Of a DNA stretch of 64,000 bases, positions 1 through 14,970 are shown piece by piece. Source of the DNA: Dimorphilus gyrociliatus (Eukaryota; Annelida; Polychaeta; Dinophilidae); contig CAJFCJ010000005.1 of NCBI GenBank assembly GCA_904063045.1, forward strand, positions 1,891,167 through 1,955,166, in the 5' to 3' direction. Every line of letters begins with the position of its first letter. The first letter of the stretch is position 1. The notes below the pieces were generated by a model. It ran no database searches. It was given only the letters and a program-made list of their open reading frames with translations, and was not told the origin of the DNA. Both the position numbers and the translations under genes were made by a program.

Positions 1-354
1 TTTATTAAGTAGATAACAAGCTGAAGTTGTATTTTATATACAACGTGAATAAATAATTGACAAGAGCTTTGTTTTTATCAAGACCAGACGGAACACAAGA
101 GAGTATTAATAATCATATTGACAAAAGAAGTACCACCCTAACAACAATCGACCGAAATCCTCTTTTCTATTTTATATTCATGCTAATAGTCATAACTAAT
201 TATAAATTAGTCTATAGTATTATCTATACAATACGCATAGATATATATAGTTTATTGTATATTCTGTATATATATCAATAAATATTTATATACTGTATAT
301 TATATATCGTTTGCATCTGATTTATGATAATGATCTTTTTAATATGCTTTACAG
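1..354. other. AT-rich left flank, probably intron of the CCDC162-like gene
   Basis: This stretch is very AT-rich and contains a TATACTGTATAT palindrome at about 289-300. A pyrimidine-poor but usable acceptor ends at 354, where the first visible exon of the neighbouring gene begins in mid-codon, so at least the right part should be intron. The open frame at 57-281 is low-complexity and shows no coding character. Confidence 0.5.
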
Positions 355-3300
355 CTATACCGCCCAATGCTCCAAGTTCTTTAAATCCCCTTTTATTAAA
401 CGCTCAAGCAATTCCTCCTTCCCATGTTGCTTTTGCAACAGCTGCGGCTTCTGGAGGAGGCCGAACTAACCTTGGTATCGAACTACCCATTCATGATACT
501 GATATTAACTCCTTGAAACCTCAATTGAAATTATTAGCACATTCTTATGGTATTGAAGTGGATGTTGACGCTATTCAAAACGTTGGCGAAGAAATGGCTT
601 TATATGCCGCCGTTGTCAGAAACTTTAGTGGTATTTTTCAACGTCAAGAAAGAATGAAAACACTGAAAACTTACGATTTTAGCGAACCTGGTTTCGAAAG
701 TTGGGGTGTTGATCATTGTAGCCATGCCGTTAGGATGGAGGCAACATGGCTTCCTTTTGTTCATATAAAGCCAAAGAAAGATGCTGAATACGAGAGAAAA
801 ATGGCAGACCTCAGAGCAAAAGATACAGTTGATGAGTTGCTTAAAGTCAAATCGAAATTTTTACATGTTCAAGATCCTGACAGGGTTCAAGATACTCTTA
901 GGAAACATACAAAAGTCTTGAAAGATGTAAGAGAACAGTCACCTCTATCATTCCCTCGCGCTGAGCATCCGAGATCGAAAGAAATTTGGAAAAGAATTTA
1001 TTACGACAGTGTTCTAAGATCAGAAGATGGAGAAATGAAAAAGAAAGGAGAGTATGATTATACTGAAACCATTACTATGCTAGGTCTTGAAGAGGCATCG
1101 CAGGGAGGAACCGCTGATGATACCTCTATAGCAAATGGGGGTCTACTCTCTTTATTACATTTAAGACATCTTAGAATTAGAGACTTGCAAAGATCGTGTC
1201 TCAGTATACTCAATATGTTTAGATCCATCGAAAGAACAATTACTATCAATGATGGAGGGTTGAGTGTAGAGGGAGGAAAGTTGAAGAGAACTTCTCCTCA
1301 GAAACACAGGGAAGAACACCAGTTAGGAGCTCATCAATATATTCATAATACTCCTCTTGATTTCAAGTTAGATGAAACAGCTTTTATGCGATTTACGGAT
1401 GTAGAAAATCATGATGATTATTTTGTTTATCAAGAAGGTCGGGTACATGTCCTGGATCAGAGAGGCTATTACATAATCTATGATGTATCGATGAATGATA
1501 TGAAAATGTTAGAACGCGATTTGTTACTTATGGCCTCTTCATTTCTTCGATCATCTAAAAAGGTCTCTTTTCACGTTGACAGGTAAAGTCTTTATTTCTC
1601 ATTTTTCTTTTAGTTACCGTATTATCGATATCGTTTTGTTATTAGATTTGGTGTTCTCCTGGATTTATGGACTTCCGAATGTCGTTGGTTAGAAGCAAAA
1701 AAAGAGCTTGTAGAAGTTTTATTTGAAAGTTACAATCATGTTTTTGATCCTGAAGAAAGACGTCAGATGGCGCAAAAAATAACTGATATTCTCTATCTTC
1801 GGCCCCGAATTGATTTTGAAGAAGAGTATTTTTCCGAATCTTATAAATTGGAATGTGCAATTATTAAAAGAAAAGCCGAATTACTGAGAAACGTTCTAGA
1901 TAATCATATAGAAGAAAGACGTAGATTTTGCGAATTAGTCAAAAGGGACGGGTTCCGTTTTGGATTACCTCAACCGATTATTCACAAAGTTCCAGTATCC
2001 ATAGTATCTAATACATCGGCTTTAAAATCTATTCATCTCTTGGAATTTCATCCAACCCTGTCATTATGTTACAAAGTTCTTAATGCAATCGAACACGCTG
2101 TTAGAGTATCTAAGCAGGCCTATCAACCCAAAGGAACCATAGAAAGAATTCTGGTCGAGAGGAGGGTTTTAGAAATTGCCGATAATATATTCAAGGAATT
2201 ATCAGGTTTAGGCGATGCATTTTCAGAGCAAGTGCAGCGTGACGTGTTCAGTGATCTCGTCATTGGTAATCCATATTTGATGACCAACATAGCCGAAACA
2301 ATATATGCTGAAGCCGAGCAACAGAATTCGAGAACAGCCGGAAGGGATAGACAGCAAGCTGTAATGGAACGTGTCGCCGATGTTCTCCTTGCTACGCATC
2401 TATGGTATCAAATAGTTGATACTGCCAGTCAAAGTCAGGTAATTTGCAACGCTAATTTCAAGTGTTATTGTTTAAAAACATTTAATATTTCACCAGATTC
2501 TCTCACCGACTTATCGAAAGATGGCTAAGGAAATGGGATATGATGAATGTCATCTGTTTCTAAGATTTGTACAATTTGAATTGGCTGGATTGAAACAGAA
2601 CATTGCGCCGCCTCCAGTTTTTATAACTGCACTATTGGGAGATGATTCTTCTGTGGATAGATTAGTTCCCAGTAGCATTCCGCTTTGTATTAACGAACTT
2701 GACGAAGCTCATTTGGGTCAAATTTCGATGAGATCTAGAGATAATGTTCTAAATTCTATTAAAAGTGTCGATAGCATAAAAGCAATTCTATCGGCACAGA
2801 TAGTACACAAAAACATGTTGGCGTGTATTGTACTTCAAATTGATGCTTGTGAAAAGGATCAATCATCATTTGTGTCAATGCAACTTGAAAAGGCTCCCTC
2901 AAGAAACAGGATGTTAAACGAATTTTGTCAGAAAAAGGCTCAAATGGGAAATCTGCTAAGAAAACGAAGTGAAATGGAGAAATTAAAGAGAAAGCTGGTT
3001 CTTGATTTCAGCGAAGATTTTCAAAAAAGAGTTGAACAGTATGCGTTAAGATCTCAATTGATAACGTGTTATCAATCTATGAGGTGCCTTTTAAATTCAT
3101 TTCCACAAGTTAGAGATAACTATTGGGTTCTTGGAGCTCCAAATGAAAAAAAGACCTCGCAGGATACTATGGCTGGTCTACAGGCGAGTCCTAACGTTTT
3201 AACTGAGTTACCCAGGAGAACTCTGTCGGAGGATGGAAGTTTCGTTTTGAATATATGGTTCATACCGCATTACACTGAAATACTTTTGGCATATAAAACT

Positions 3301-6300
3301 TTAGATGAAACTGCATGCGTAAATGCTTTACGAAATCATACGCTCATTGCCTCAGCTTTACACGATATTTTGTCGTATTATTGTGCTCATGCCGGTTTGG
3401 GTACAATTGGAGATTTGAATGCAAAGAGGAGGGAGCTAGTAACAAGTGCTGATTGGGGCGGCACCGAAGGAATTGGAGAAGAGCTCAGAGACATTAATGA
3501 ACAAATCAATCGTATAAATAAAACTGATCCCAATTGCGTTGCAAAATTACTTGAAGAAAAACGAAATGTTCTCATTCTTCAAATGGAATGCGCTGTACGT
3601 CACTCAATGCCTAATACATTCTTGGCAACAAATAATGTTCCTGCCTTTAAGAGCATTAATTCCACTATTACAGCATTAAATGATCTCAGTAACATTCCTA
3701 AAGCAAGCATCACCAATATATTTACAGTTCCACCTGATATTCATCCTAGAACTGAATCTGGGAGGAAATTCTTTCCTCTGAGGTGTTTCAATTCAGTCAA
3801 CGGGCCATTTTCAGAAGCGTTTTATCCTTGGGACTCATTACAGGATGGAGTATATTTGGCTTTCTCTGCACTGAAACCTGTTGATAGACCAGTCGCTCAT
3901 GGTGAAATACTCGGCGTATCCTTACTATTGGAAGACGTGTCATTAGAACCCCTACCAACCACTAGAGCTGTAAGTTCAATTATATCTACTTTGTTTAAGC
4001 TGTATTGTTTAATTACGCGCAACTTTTCAGGTAAATGATGAAGATGGACAGGGTAAACAGTCCCGATCAGCTTCGAGGTTATCATTACACGAAAGGAAAG
4101 CATCAAGGCCTTTTTCTGCCGACTCTATAACTGGATCTCTTGCACGTCAGAAGCCTAACGATCCCTTAGAGTGCTTAAGACGCCATAAGGCTTTCCTTCT
4201 TATGTGGAAGAGGGTTGAAGTTTTAAAATTGGAGTGGGCGAAGCGTAAATTATCGATTGAGGCAATAGACACAACACACACTTATAAGAGTTTCTGCTTA
4301 GAATATAGAAGAAGTCAATTAGCTCCAATAATTAGTCGTTTAGGGCCACGTCAACCAAATCCCACAGATGATACTAACATATCATTGAGTGCTCCAAAGG
4401 GTGTTAGCGAAGTTCTAATGAAGAGGGAACAAGTTAAAAGGTTAAAACTTAGATAATAGTTCTACAAAATAGCTTTATAAATAAATTACTTACTACCTCC
4501 TTTTATAATTTAGGCTTCTATCATCCCTAAATAAACTGATGATCGAGGACACACAAAAGAAGATCACACGAGATTTGCAATTGGTAGTTGCCGAACGTCA
4601 AAGAGGAGACAATGCCTTACCAACCGATCTGTGGAAGATGCCTGGAATGGCAGAATCTTATACAGCTCCAAGACCACACGTTGCAGAAGATTTCGCTCAA
4701 ATGTTCTATTCTAGCATAGAAGGAGATAGGGATAGTAGTAGTCTCCAAATACCGAGATCCAAATTTGAAAATTGTCTCAAGAAGTTGGCAACAGCCGTTA
4801 TGGCTAGAGAAAAGTCTAATTATGATAACTATTCAAGCTATTATGAAAATGTACTAAGATCTCAACATCATATTCTATATTCAAAAGAAAGAGAGATAAA
4901 ACACTTAAAATCTGAACTAGGTAAAAGAAAAGCCCTTACTGAAGTTGATATGCAATGTGCACTTGCCGATAGAAGTCACGAACTCTTAACTGAAGTTACT
5001 GAATTAAGAGCAACAATTGAACAACTCCAAAATTCTTATCAACAAGGAAAAAAAGATGGTAACAATAAATATTCATTACAACTTATAGGTCTTAATCTAT
5101 AATAGATATATAAAAGCCTTTACCCTTTGAATTGATAGATAGGTTCCAAGAAACACACCACTTTAAAAGCCTTATTAAAATTTTAGGAACCTATTAACGG
5201 TTATCTTATATATTTATATAATTACGTTTACAATAAGAAATACTCTTAAAAAATAAAGTTATTAAATTTAAAAGGGATTAAGTTATATGGATTATCGGTA
5301 AATATTTGCATGATATAATACTTATAAAGCACTTAGTCGTAAATCAAAATTTGCATATGCTACTGTTTTAAATATTGTTTCTTTTATTTTTTTAATATTC
5401 AATTAATGATTGATTTTATATCTATGATAATTTAATTTATTAATGTTTCTTTAATTAAAAGATGATGAAATATTTTGTGATATAGTTATAAAGTATATAC
5501 TGAATGAAATTTAAAAGATTTCTCCCTTTATCTCCTCAGGTAAAGAAGAAAGTAGAAAGGATTTGTTGAGACTATTAAAAGCTCTTCATGAAGCAACTTT
5601 TGAATCAAGAGTACGATTTGATGAATATCGTAAATCGCTCTACTCAGTAACGATTGATAAAATTCGCCAAGTGCAAGAAGAGACCTCTTCCAAGATGGAT
5701 GATAAGAAGCGAACTTTAACCGCTAATGCTCAGTCACCAACGCCGAGCGGTGTAGATGGTACTGAAGAGGATTCATTGTTTAAGGGACGGCATGAAAGGA
5801 TGGTTGAAAATCAATTAAAACAGGAGAAAATAGAAAAGGAAAGACAAGAAGCAAAATTTCGATTAGAAGAAGAAGTTAAACACCTTAAAGAAGAAGTGGA
5901 ATTAACAAGAAAGAAGCTAATCAAATATAAAATAGGAGGAGAAAAAACTATAGCTTCTTATAAGTGTCACATTGACGCCTTAAGGGAAGCCGTGAGAATA
6001 GCAGAACAGAAAGGTGTGTTTTATGACAGCCCAAATATTTGTCAATATTTCATGAGTATCTGTTTTATTTGTAGGAGATGATGAAAGAAGAGGTCTTGAA
6101 AGAGAATTGAAGAATAAACAGCATAAATTACACGCTGCTGAGCAAAAAGCAAGAAACGAAAGAAGATTGCACGAAGCTAGAACAGCAAACGTTGATAGAC
6201 TCTTAGAAGAATTGGACGAGAAGGAGAGTCGAATGAAAGAACTGACTGAACAGCACGAAAAATTAGGTAGGGTGACCGCTATTGCTGCTCAAAGTGCGAA

Positions 6301-7739
6301 AAAGAAAGTAGACGATATGAAAAAAGCCGTTCAAAGGGAAAGAGCCTTGAAAATGGACGCTTTCCAAAGAGTCGATGAACTACAATGTAATAAATACGAA
6401 GTAGATCAACGACCCCTGACAACAGTTGGCTTTTCGGAAGCACAATGGAGGCGATCTGCCAGCTCACCTTTCAATAATAAAGGGAATAAAGTTCAGAGAC
6501 CAAAAACAGTAAGTAAAGCCAATAAAGTAAAAATAATAATTAGGTATATCTCGGTCAATAAAATATTTATAATATAATATTTATAATTATATTTTAAGGG
6601 CGTTTTTTTCTTTATTGTCAAAACTTTATTACTAATTTGTAACAAAATAATAAGATTAGCAAGAAAGTTGTTAGATATTTTAAAAAAAGTGAAACATATA
6701 ACCAAAATTTGATATCTTAAAAACAAATTAACAGGTTTTTTTTTTTTAATTGATATTTTAATAATTAATTATTTATTTTTTTTTGAAATATTAACTGTTT
6801 TAGCACGGACAACTTCCGGTACTTTTGAACAGGCAGAAAACATTTCCATCCGCTTCGACGGTACTTAATTAGAGTCTAGGACTAAAACTCTGGCGATTAT
6901 ATCTTAGAAAGTTAATTAACTATTGCTATAAAAGCATAAATGACGTTTTTTTTATAGACGTATTGAAATCGCCAGCGTTTCTATATCTTGAAATTATTTA
7001 CCACTACCCGGTTTGGAGTGGCACGGGCTTTTTTTTTATTTTTATTCTATCATTTGTTTTTCTTTTCTGTTTACATTTAACTCTTTGTTTCTTCTAAAAA
7101 AAAAAAACGAATTATTAACAACTACTCTTGAAAAGCAGACAAACAAAACAAACTAAAAGAGATAAACAAATTATCAAATACATTAAATTTTTTTAAATAT
7201 ATATATATATATAGTTGTTTATTTTTATATTATTGATAGTTTGCTTTTTCTCATTGATACACACCTAAAAACTATTCAACAAACGTAAATACCTTCCATC
7301 AGATGGTGTAGTTAAACCTTCTTTAAAAATATATTGCACACTCCTGTTCTTTTTGAGAGAGGCCTCTTATGACAAATTTTTTTGCAATTCTTTTTATGTA
7401 TTTTTTTTAGAGCGAAGAAAATATTTTTTCCATTTTTTTTATTGTTCATTTTTTTATTTTGACAAACTTGTCAAAAAATTTTACAAACTTTTTTTTTATA
7501 AAAAAAAACTATAAAAAAATATTGCCAATATTTTTTTGTTTGAATTTAATAGTACAAAGAAGATAAAAGGCTTTAAGTACTGATTTTTCTTTATTTTCTT
7601 TGACAGACAATAGGCAGATTAAGAACACGACTAACTGATCAATTACTGAATGATATTGAACCACCTGATCATCACGAAACTATAATGAAATTGAAAGAGA
7701 TTGGTCAAAAACGGCAGCAATATTCAGTCGAAGCATAAT
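355..7739 (+). CDS. CCDC162-like large coiled-coil protein, 5' end outside window
   Basis: This is the 3' part of a large multi-exon gene. Exons read as 355-1582, 1646-2438, 2497-3969, 4031-4440, 4514-5058, 5540-6013, 6075-6509 (approximate end), probably 6804-6860, and 7607-7739 with stop TAA; all keep frame. The first exon starts in mid-codon, so the N-terminus lies left of the window. The roughly 1,800 visible residues begin with a globular conserved part (GIEVDVDAIQNVGEEMALYA, then a conserved WGVDHCSHAVRMEATWLPF segment). The last third, from about 4514 on, is charged coiled coil (KQEKIEKERQEAKFRLEEE). No enzyme motif is seen. The overall pattern recalls the CCDC162/C6orf183 family, whose role is poorly known. 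The family name is recognition from memory; the coiled-coil nature and exon structure are seen. Most introns are 58-73 bases, but the introns at 5059-5539 and before the last exons are longer. Confidence 0.6.
5059..5539 (+). other. Long AT-rich intron of CCDC162-like gene
   Basis: The donor follows codon-phase G at 5058 (G|GTAACA) and the acceptor is CTCCTCAG at 5539. The 481 bases hold no open frame and no recognisable element, only AT-rich sequence. Confidence 0.7.
6804..6872 (+). CDS. Probable extra or alternative-end exon of CCDC162-like gene
   Basis: After the exon ending at about 6509 (phase 0), an acceptor TTTTAG ends at 6803. Reading on in phase 0 gives HGQLPVLLNRQKTFPSAST, then a possible donor at 6861 (ACG|GTACTT) that would join in phase 0 to the exon at 7607. 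If the donor is not used, the frame stops at TAG 6870-6872, giving a shorter C-terminus. The composition looks coding, unlike the surrounding AT-rich intron. Which end is used cannot be decided from sequence alone. Confidence 0.45.
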   Translation, partial: HGQLPVLLNRQKTFPSASTVLN

Positions 7740-8445
7740 ATACGTTTTTCATTCTTAAATTAAGGCTACAAAGGAAAAATGTTATGGGACTTATTGTAAA
7801 CTAAGTAGATTTGAAATGTTGGAAGTGGGTTTATAAAGGCAAATAAGTTTCTTCCATTTGTGTATAAAGTAAGATTTTAAAGTTAATCCTTGTCCAAAAT
7901 TCTAATCGAAAACCTTCGACTCAGAATGTCTTTGACTAAGAATTTTTCATAAATTGACTGTAGGGGTATTTAATCTTTATCAAAAGAAACTGCAACAGCT
8001 ACTAAAGGTTGAGACAATGTGAAAGTATTGGTTAGATATTTATTAAGCCAAATAAATACAAAAAACCTATACAAACCATTGTATTTTAGATGGGAAAGTA
8101 GATGGGAAATATGGTTGATTATATAATATACTTTAATAATTCTTTTCCGCGTTAAGCATGTAACGCTTTCTCTTTTGAACCGTGTAAACATTGAACATAA
8201 TACTATCTATGTACATTTGAAATGATTTGCTGTGACGAAAAAATGCTTTCTAAAGTGTGCCAAACATATTTTTTTGTTTATTTTTTTGTTTGTTTATATT
8301 TTTTGTTTGTTTATTTATACTTGTTAATTCGCTATTTAAAGCCGTCCACTCAATCAAGCTTTCCTCTTTCATATCCAACTTCCCAATTAACATTATAGCT
8401 CAATTTTTTTTAGCCTTTAAGAGAAGAAAAAATGAGTATGCATGC

Positions 8446-8447
<2 letters not shown>

Positions 8448-8477
<30 letters not shown>
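8448..8477. repeat. (TA)n microsatellite
   Basis: A run of about fifteen TA units is followed directly by a short GATA/GA-rich segment. It is one of many TA tracts in the window. Confidence 0.9.
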
Positions 8478-8480
<3 letters not shown>

Positions 8481-11400
8481 TTAGAAAGAAAGATAGATAG
8501 AGAGAGAGATGGAAATTTACTCTTCTCTTGATATTTTTTGTCTATATACGCTCAATGTCTTGTAGTGCCAATGTTCTTTTTTTTTGTTGTTTTAATTTAT
8601 TCTATCTAATTAGTACTGTAAATATTAATCTACTATATGAATAAATATAACGAGTGCCAATCTTTTACATTCCAATTATATTTAATAAAGCATCATTAAA
8701 AAAATAAAGTGTTTACACCTATTTCTACTACTTCCGAAAATAAGTAGATCCTAAAATTGCTCTTTAAGATGATTCATCTTACAAAGTACTAGTAATAAAG
8801 GAATGGCCAGCAAGCTTTTCCATTAGTCGATATTGATTCGTTTTTCTTGGTCCGTTAATACTTTTTCCCTTCACTTCGACTACAATGGTACTTCCCATGA
8901 CCTCACCAAAGGACACACTTATATATTGAACAAGTCTGCTCTCTTCCTACTTTTCTCTAATTACTTCACTTATCACGAAAACCTTGGTAATTGTAGCTTT
9001 GTTTACTTTATAACTAGGATTGTCCATATTTCATAGCTCTATTTAAATATATTTTATATATAGGTATGCTGTATACTCAAATACGTTTGGAACATATTAG
9101 ATTACAGTTTCAAGTAACCTTCCTTCTTTTCCTCCTCCTCCTCCACTTTCCCTTATAGAATATTTGAGCTAATTAGTAGTGAGTGGAGACCCTTAATCAG
9201 AAATTATCTTGATTTGTCTAAGAGAATAAGATCTATTTAGCTTAAGTAAAGAATATTACATATAAGTAAGAGAATAACACTCAAAATGTTTTGTTTGAAG
9301 AATGAGAGAATTACTTTTAAGTATATTTTAATAGTTAACTCAATTCTGTTGGATTATCTTGAAAGGATTAACTCTTTTACAAAATAAGATTGTATCGTTA
9401 GTATCATTTCATAGGGATAAAAAAGATAGGAAGAATATAGCGTTCTTCATTAATTAATCAAGTATATATTTACTTGTATAAAAGAACCCAATTTTTCTTA
9501 TTACTAGATATTTTCTTTCCCTTGTTAAATTTGATCCAACTACTTACTATAGGAAAATTTGATCAAATGCAATAGATGGCGTTAGTAGCTTTATAGTTTT
9601 ATCTTTTAGGTTTAATTGTTCGTTCTTAAGCGCCTCGTCTAAGTTGAATTTAAAGGATTTATTGATATTTTATTTGAAATTTTATTACAATTAACATATT
9701 TAGAGACATTTTTTAAATAAAACAAACGCAATATAAAGAAAATAATCTATGACAGTAGATGGCGGTATAATCTGTTTTGATTAATAACAAATCAGTAAAA
9801 TCAAGACATTATTAAGAGAATAGAAGAGCATCGTTAAATAATAAATTTGTTATTTTTTTGTCTGTGTTTCTATCTGTGTTTTTCACTTGCGCATTACTCA
9901 TTCTCATGAGAAAAACAAAGAAGAGAAGCAAAGTTAGCTAATAATTAATTATAGCTACTCTTCAACAGAAAATAATATCATGTCTTGAAATAGCATAGTC
10001 TATTAAAAGGCAAAGAGAAAATCCTATACAAAATCAATTAAATGAATAAAATATTGGGATTAAAAACAATCTTTCTTTCTCTCTCTTTTTTTTTTAAAGA
10101 AAAAAGAAATAAAACTCTAAGATTAAAGGCTAACACTTATCTACTAAGATTTCGTTGGTCATTATACACGCATCAATTATAAGTATCAAATAATGTAGTC
10201 GTGAAGAGAAAATAATTAATTAGTTGCTCTTCCAGAGAATTCATAAAAATATATCTAGGGAGTGCATTTCTCTTCCATTTAAATTTCATTTAGTGCATTG
10301 GTAACCAGAGAATTTTATTATTTACATATTATATAAATATATATATATTTATATACTATATATAATTTAGAAAAATATGAAGTTTTAATAAAGAAATAAC
10401 CCGAAATATAAATTTTGAAACTGTAATAGAATTGATGGAAAGAATAAGAAAAGGAATAAAAGATAATTACTTTGCATTTTATTTTAAATCCTTTCCAATT
10501 GAATGGGTTTTTTTTTATTATAAAAAGTTGCTTTAAAAGCATGGATAAGTGCAGTAATTAGCTTTTAAGTACCTTAATTAATTACAATTGCCAAATGAAA
10601 TACTAATGAATGTCGAAACTGTTTGTCCTTCGCTATAATTTTATATAAGAATTGATGTAGTCTATATAGTCGATTTTTTTGGAAATTAAACTCTCCTCTT
10701 TCAATTTATTTATTTTTTTTTTTTCCGCATTTCGCAAAGTATTCCATTAGATTAATTGAGAAATTTAAGATTTTGTCCTTCACCTCTTAAGTACAGTACA
10801 TATGAACATTAAATTAAAATATTGTATTAAAAAACCTTATTAAATACATACGACCTATATTTGATTAAATTTAGCTAAAAATATCTAGTTATGATAGTTA
10901 ATCTATTATATAGTTAATATATATTGAGCTAATCTAAAAGTCTAATTCTATTAATAGGAATTGAATAAGATGGAAGGATGACTAGAATATTTAAAAATGC
11001 TTTTTTTTTCAACTAACAATTGGTTTAGAATTTGTAAGGAATATATGCAAATTAGACTTAAGGGATAGACCACATAAAAAACGAGAAAAGATAAACTAGA
11101 CGAATGTATAAGTACAGCTATTAACGGCACTCAATAAGCATCTTCACCTGGGATGGGTAAATGGTGCATGATGGTTTTACTTTGTTTTTTTCTTTTTTTC
11201 AATATGGTACTAAAAACTTTTAATAGACGTCATACTAAGAGGATTTTTGTGTTAGATTGATAAGGAAATAACCTTATTTTAAGGTATCATTTATAAATAA
11301 TTTAGGAAAAAAATGGCAATTACTCTATTTCGTTTTTATCATTGTTCATAGAATATTAAGTTATATTGAGATTATATAAGCATTAAGTCACGTATTGTCA

Positions 11401-14015
11401 ATTATTGATTTTTATATATCTTTCAGCGTCTAATTATACTATCTTATTCAGTTTTACAGCCGACAGGAAAGCTTTAGACAAAGGAGAAAATTATGAATGG
11501 TCGTAATTAGTGACATCACTTTTTGGATATGGATTCTTAACCACCTTCATACACTTGCAGCTTTTGTCTTTATTGCAGTTATAAATATATATTTATATAT
11601 ATTTTATGTATTTGCACTAAGACGAAATGTTGTATTAATACAATATACTGTATATATATATATATATATAATCGTTTTGACAGTTGTTTCTGTGATATTT
11701 CCAAGAATTAATCGAAATAATTTCTTCCCCTAACTAATAATGCACTAATTCCCAGATGATACTCTGGGTAAGAAATGAACCTTCTAGTAGTGAATTAACG
11801 TAATTAGCATTGAGTAAGAAGATATTAATAGACAAGAAGGAAAAAATTGTATTCTCTCTTCAATGTATTAAAGTTAGAGCGTTCTCACGCAATACCTCGG
11901 TTATTTATATATATATAAAGTATACATAGTATATATATAGCATTTAAACTGTATAATTTTGTTTCTTTTGTGCTATTTATGAATAGAAAATCGTATTATT
12001 CAGTAGGAAATTGGAAATTTTTTAATTTTTTGGCATTCCCAATCATCTATTGATTTTAAACAGTATTAAATATTGTGTTATCAATCACATTTATGCAGTA
12101 AAACCAATACTAAAGTAATTATTGTGGCATACAATCCTCCTTTTTCTTTTTCTTCAATGAATGATACATAGAAGAGGTTAGGGAGGATAGTAAAGGGATG
12201 TGATTTTTTCTTATTCAACAAGTTTCCATAGTACATCCAAAATTACTGGTAAATAGATTTATCTTCTTGTTCTTTCTTCTGACTTTGCACGCCATCTATA
12301 GATCCACTAACAAATGATAAAATACGTAAAAAAAATAAAATAGAAGGGGACAATTACTGATCGTAATGTTTGACATTAGTAACAAATTAATGATTTTTAT
12401 TAATTCTTTTTTCAATAAGTCATTATTCAAATAGTCTTTGGCGGTTAAAAAAAGCTCCTTTTCTCTGCGAATGATGAAATCGGTTTAATTAAATAAGAAA
12501 TATAAATCTATTTATTTTAATGTTTCTAATACCTATTCCCTTTTTGCCATTAGAACTAGTTGGAAAACAGTAAAAAGAAACTCCTTTGGTAGATATAAAA
12601 GGAATTTATAAGGAATACATTCTAATCCTGCAGTTTTCTTTTTCTTAGAATTCTCTTACAAACTACCTCTTGTTTAAAGAGAAGCGAGAATAATAATAAT
12701 AATGATATTCTCATTACCTTGTTTACAAACTAAGAAAAAAGGGAAGAAGGAAAGAGTAGAAGAGACGCCGCAAATAGAAATCACAAATGAATAGGACGGA
12801 TAGAACATAATAATATTTTGACTCACTTCCTTATATGTCTACATCTAGGAGATATTTGCATCATTAATCTAACAACGTCTTAAATGAATTTACAACAAGT
12901 AGCAAACGGACAGGCAGACGAGAATAGACAAAAATGTACATATATTCCTTTAGAAAACGAATGATGTAAAGACGGAAAGAAGATGATTCTAGCTCTTTTC
13001 CTTTTCTTTTTTTTTGGTACTCTATTTTCATTTATTCTCATCAGAATGAGACAAATGAGAAGGGGAAATGAAAAAAATATGATTTTTAATTAAATATACT
13101 TTATATTTTGTATAAACACATTGGAAATAACAAAGGAAAATCTTCGTAGATTCCCATTTTCTCTCTCTCTGTCTCTCTCTCTCATTCTCATATCGAACTG
13201 AAACTATCTATGTTCTAAAAATACCATATATCTATATAAATACAAAGTACATATAGCATTAATAATAATAATAATAGAAAAGAAAAGAAAATGGAAAATA
13301 TATGTCATTTTTTCTTTAAGTAATTTGCAAAAGACAGCCAAAAGCCGTCCGTTTGAAAAGCACTATATTCATTAATCTTTTCTTGAAAATGCCACCTGCG
13401 AAATACACTCTGTCCTATCATTCTTATATAATTAATGAGTTGACCTTTACACTGGAACAGTACAAGCTTTTTCTTCGTATTTCTAATAATTTTACTGTAT
13501 TTTTTTTTCATTTGGAGCTGGGTTTAATTAGCGAAAAGTACCCTTTTTTTTCAATTAATTCTGCTTTTAAATGATGAAGGAAAAGTAGAAAATAATAATT
13601 ATAAAAATTGATAAAAGAATAAGAAAACAAAATGTCTGAAAAGAGGGGCAACTATTAAGTAGTCTCTTATTTTGACATTCTCAATCGAGTATGAAATTAC
13701 TTGCCTTAATATGAAAAGTATATGTCTGAAATAACAATAAGACTATTGTTATTATAGACTGTACATGACCCGCACCTATATCTCTTCCCCTTTCCCTCCA
13801 CGTTCCTTTCGCCTTTCTCCTCTTACTATATTTAGGAGAGAGGACTTTGTCATTTACGATGGAAAACAATTACATCTTCTTCAATTTTATTTGATATTTG
13901 CAAAGAAATCTATTTCATTTATTGTATTCCAAAAATAGATTATCATATATATAAATAAAATATAAGTTATATATATATACTGTATATGTGGTATACATAG
14001 GTACACGTACACCAG

Positions 14016-14040
14016 TATATATATATATATATATATATAT
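14016..14040. repeat. (TA)n microsatellite
   Basis: An uninterrupted TA run, flanked on both sides within 50 bases by ACTGTATAT palindrome copies (13974-13987 and 14046-14057). Confidence 0.9.
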
Positions 14041-14799
14041 AACATCTACTGTATATAGAACTTCACAGAATTCTTTTCAGATTAATATATATATATATAT
14101 ATATGCCATATTATTCGTCTTCTTGTCTTTTAAACGACCTTTCCACTCTTTTCTTTTACCAAGCCAGTTTTCTAAAATAACTCTAAAACTATTGAAGTGT
14201 TAAATGACTCCATAATTTCCATATTTAAAAATAGATTTCTATATGTATACTCTCTTCTTTTTTATCTTTTATTTATAATATAGATAATAGCTTAAATTAA
14301 CAATTTTCCTTTTTTTTTTTTTCAAAAAAAACTTATTGAGATAATCTTCAAATAATCTAATTGGATATATTGTATATATATGTCTAGTTTCTTTAACTCA
14401 CAGTTGACTCTTTTTTATCATTTTTCATCCTATTTAGAAAGTTTATAGAATCAAGACACGAGTTACGTAGGAGTTTTTCGTGTTTTATTCAGCTATTTGG
14501 TTTAGACAGAGACATAAAAAATAAAAGTGGGGTAAAAAACTAAAAAATGAAAATAATGAGAAGATGAATGGCCTTAAATCTAAGTTTTAAGTCGACAAAC
14601 AGAATAGGAAGATAAAAGAATGAGAAGAAAAGAAACTAAATTCTAAATATAAGCACATACAATATAAAACATATATAAATATGCATCAATAGTTTAAATA
14701 TAGTTTGTCAATTTTCGTAATATATCTTTCCCTTATCCATCTCTTGTTTCTATTTGATGTAAAATTTCTATTCTCTTTATCTGAGCCTTATTTTTATAT

Positions 14800-14970
14800 C
14801 ACTGTCTCTCCTCATCATCATCTCTCTCATTCTCTCTCTCTTTCTTTCCATGTATGTCTGCCTGTCTGTCTGTTTGCCAGTCTACCTGTCTGTCTGTCTG
14901 TCTCTCTCTCTCTCCACTCCTGTCTGCCTCTTTTTTTCACTCTATGTCGCTCTCTATTTGCCTGTTTTTG
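14800..14970. repeat. Pyrimidine-rich CT / TGTC repeat tract
   Basis: One strand is almost purely pyrimidine, with CTCTCT runs and TGTC/TGTCTGCC units. The long serine/leucine-rich open frame across it is a by-product of the repeat. Confidence 0.8.
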
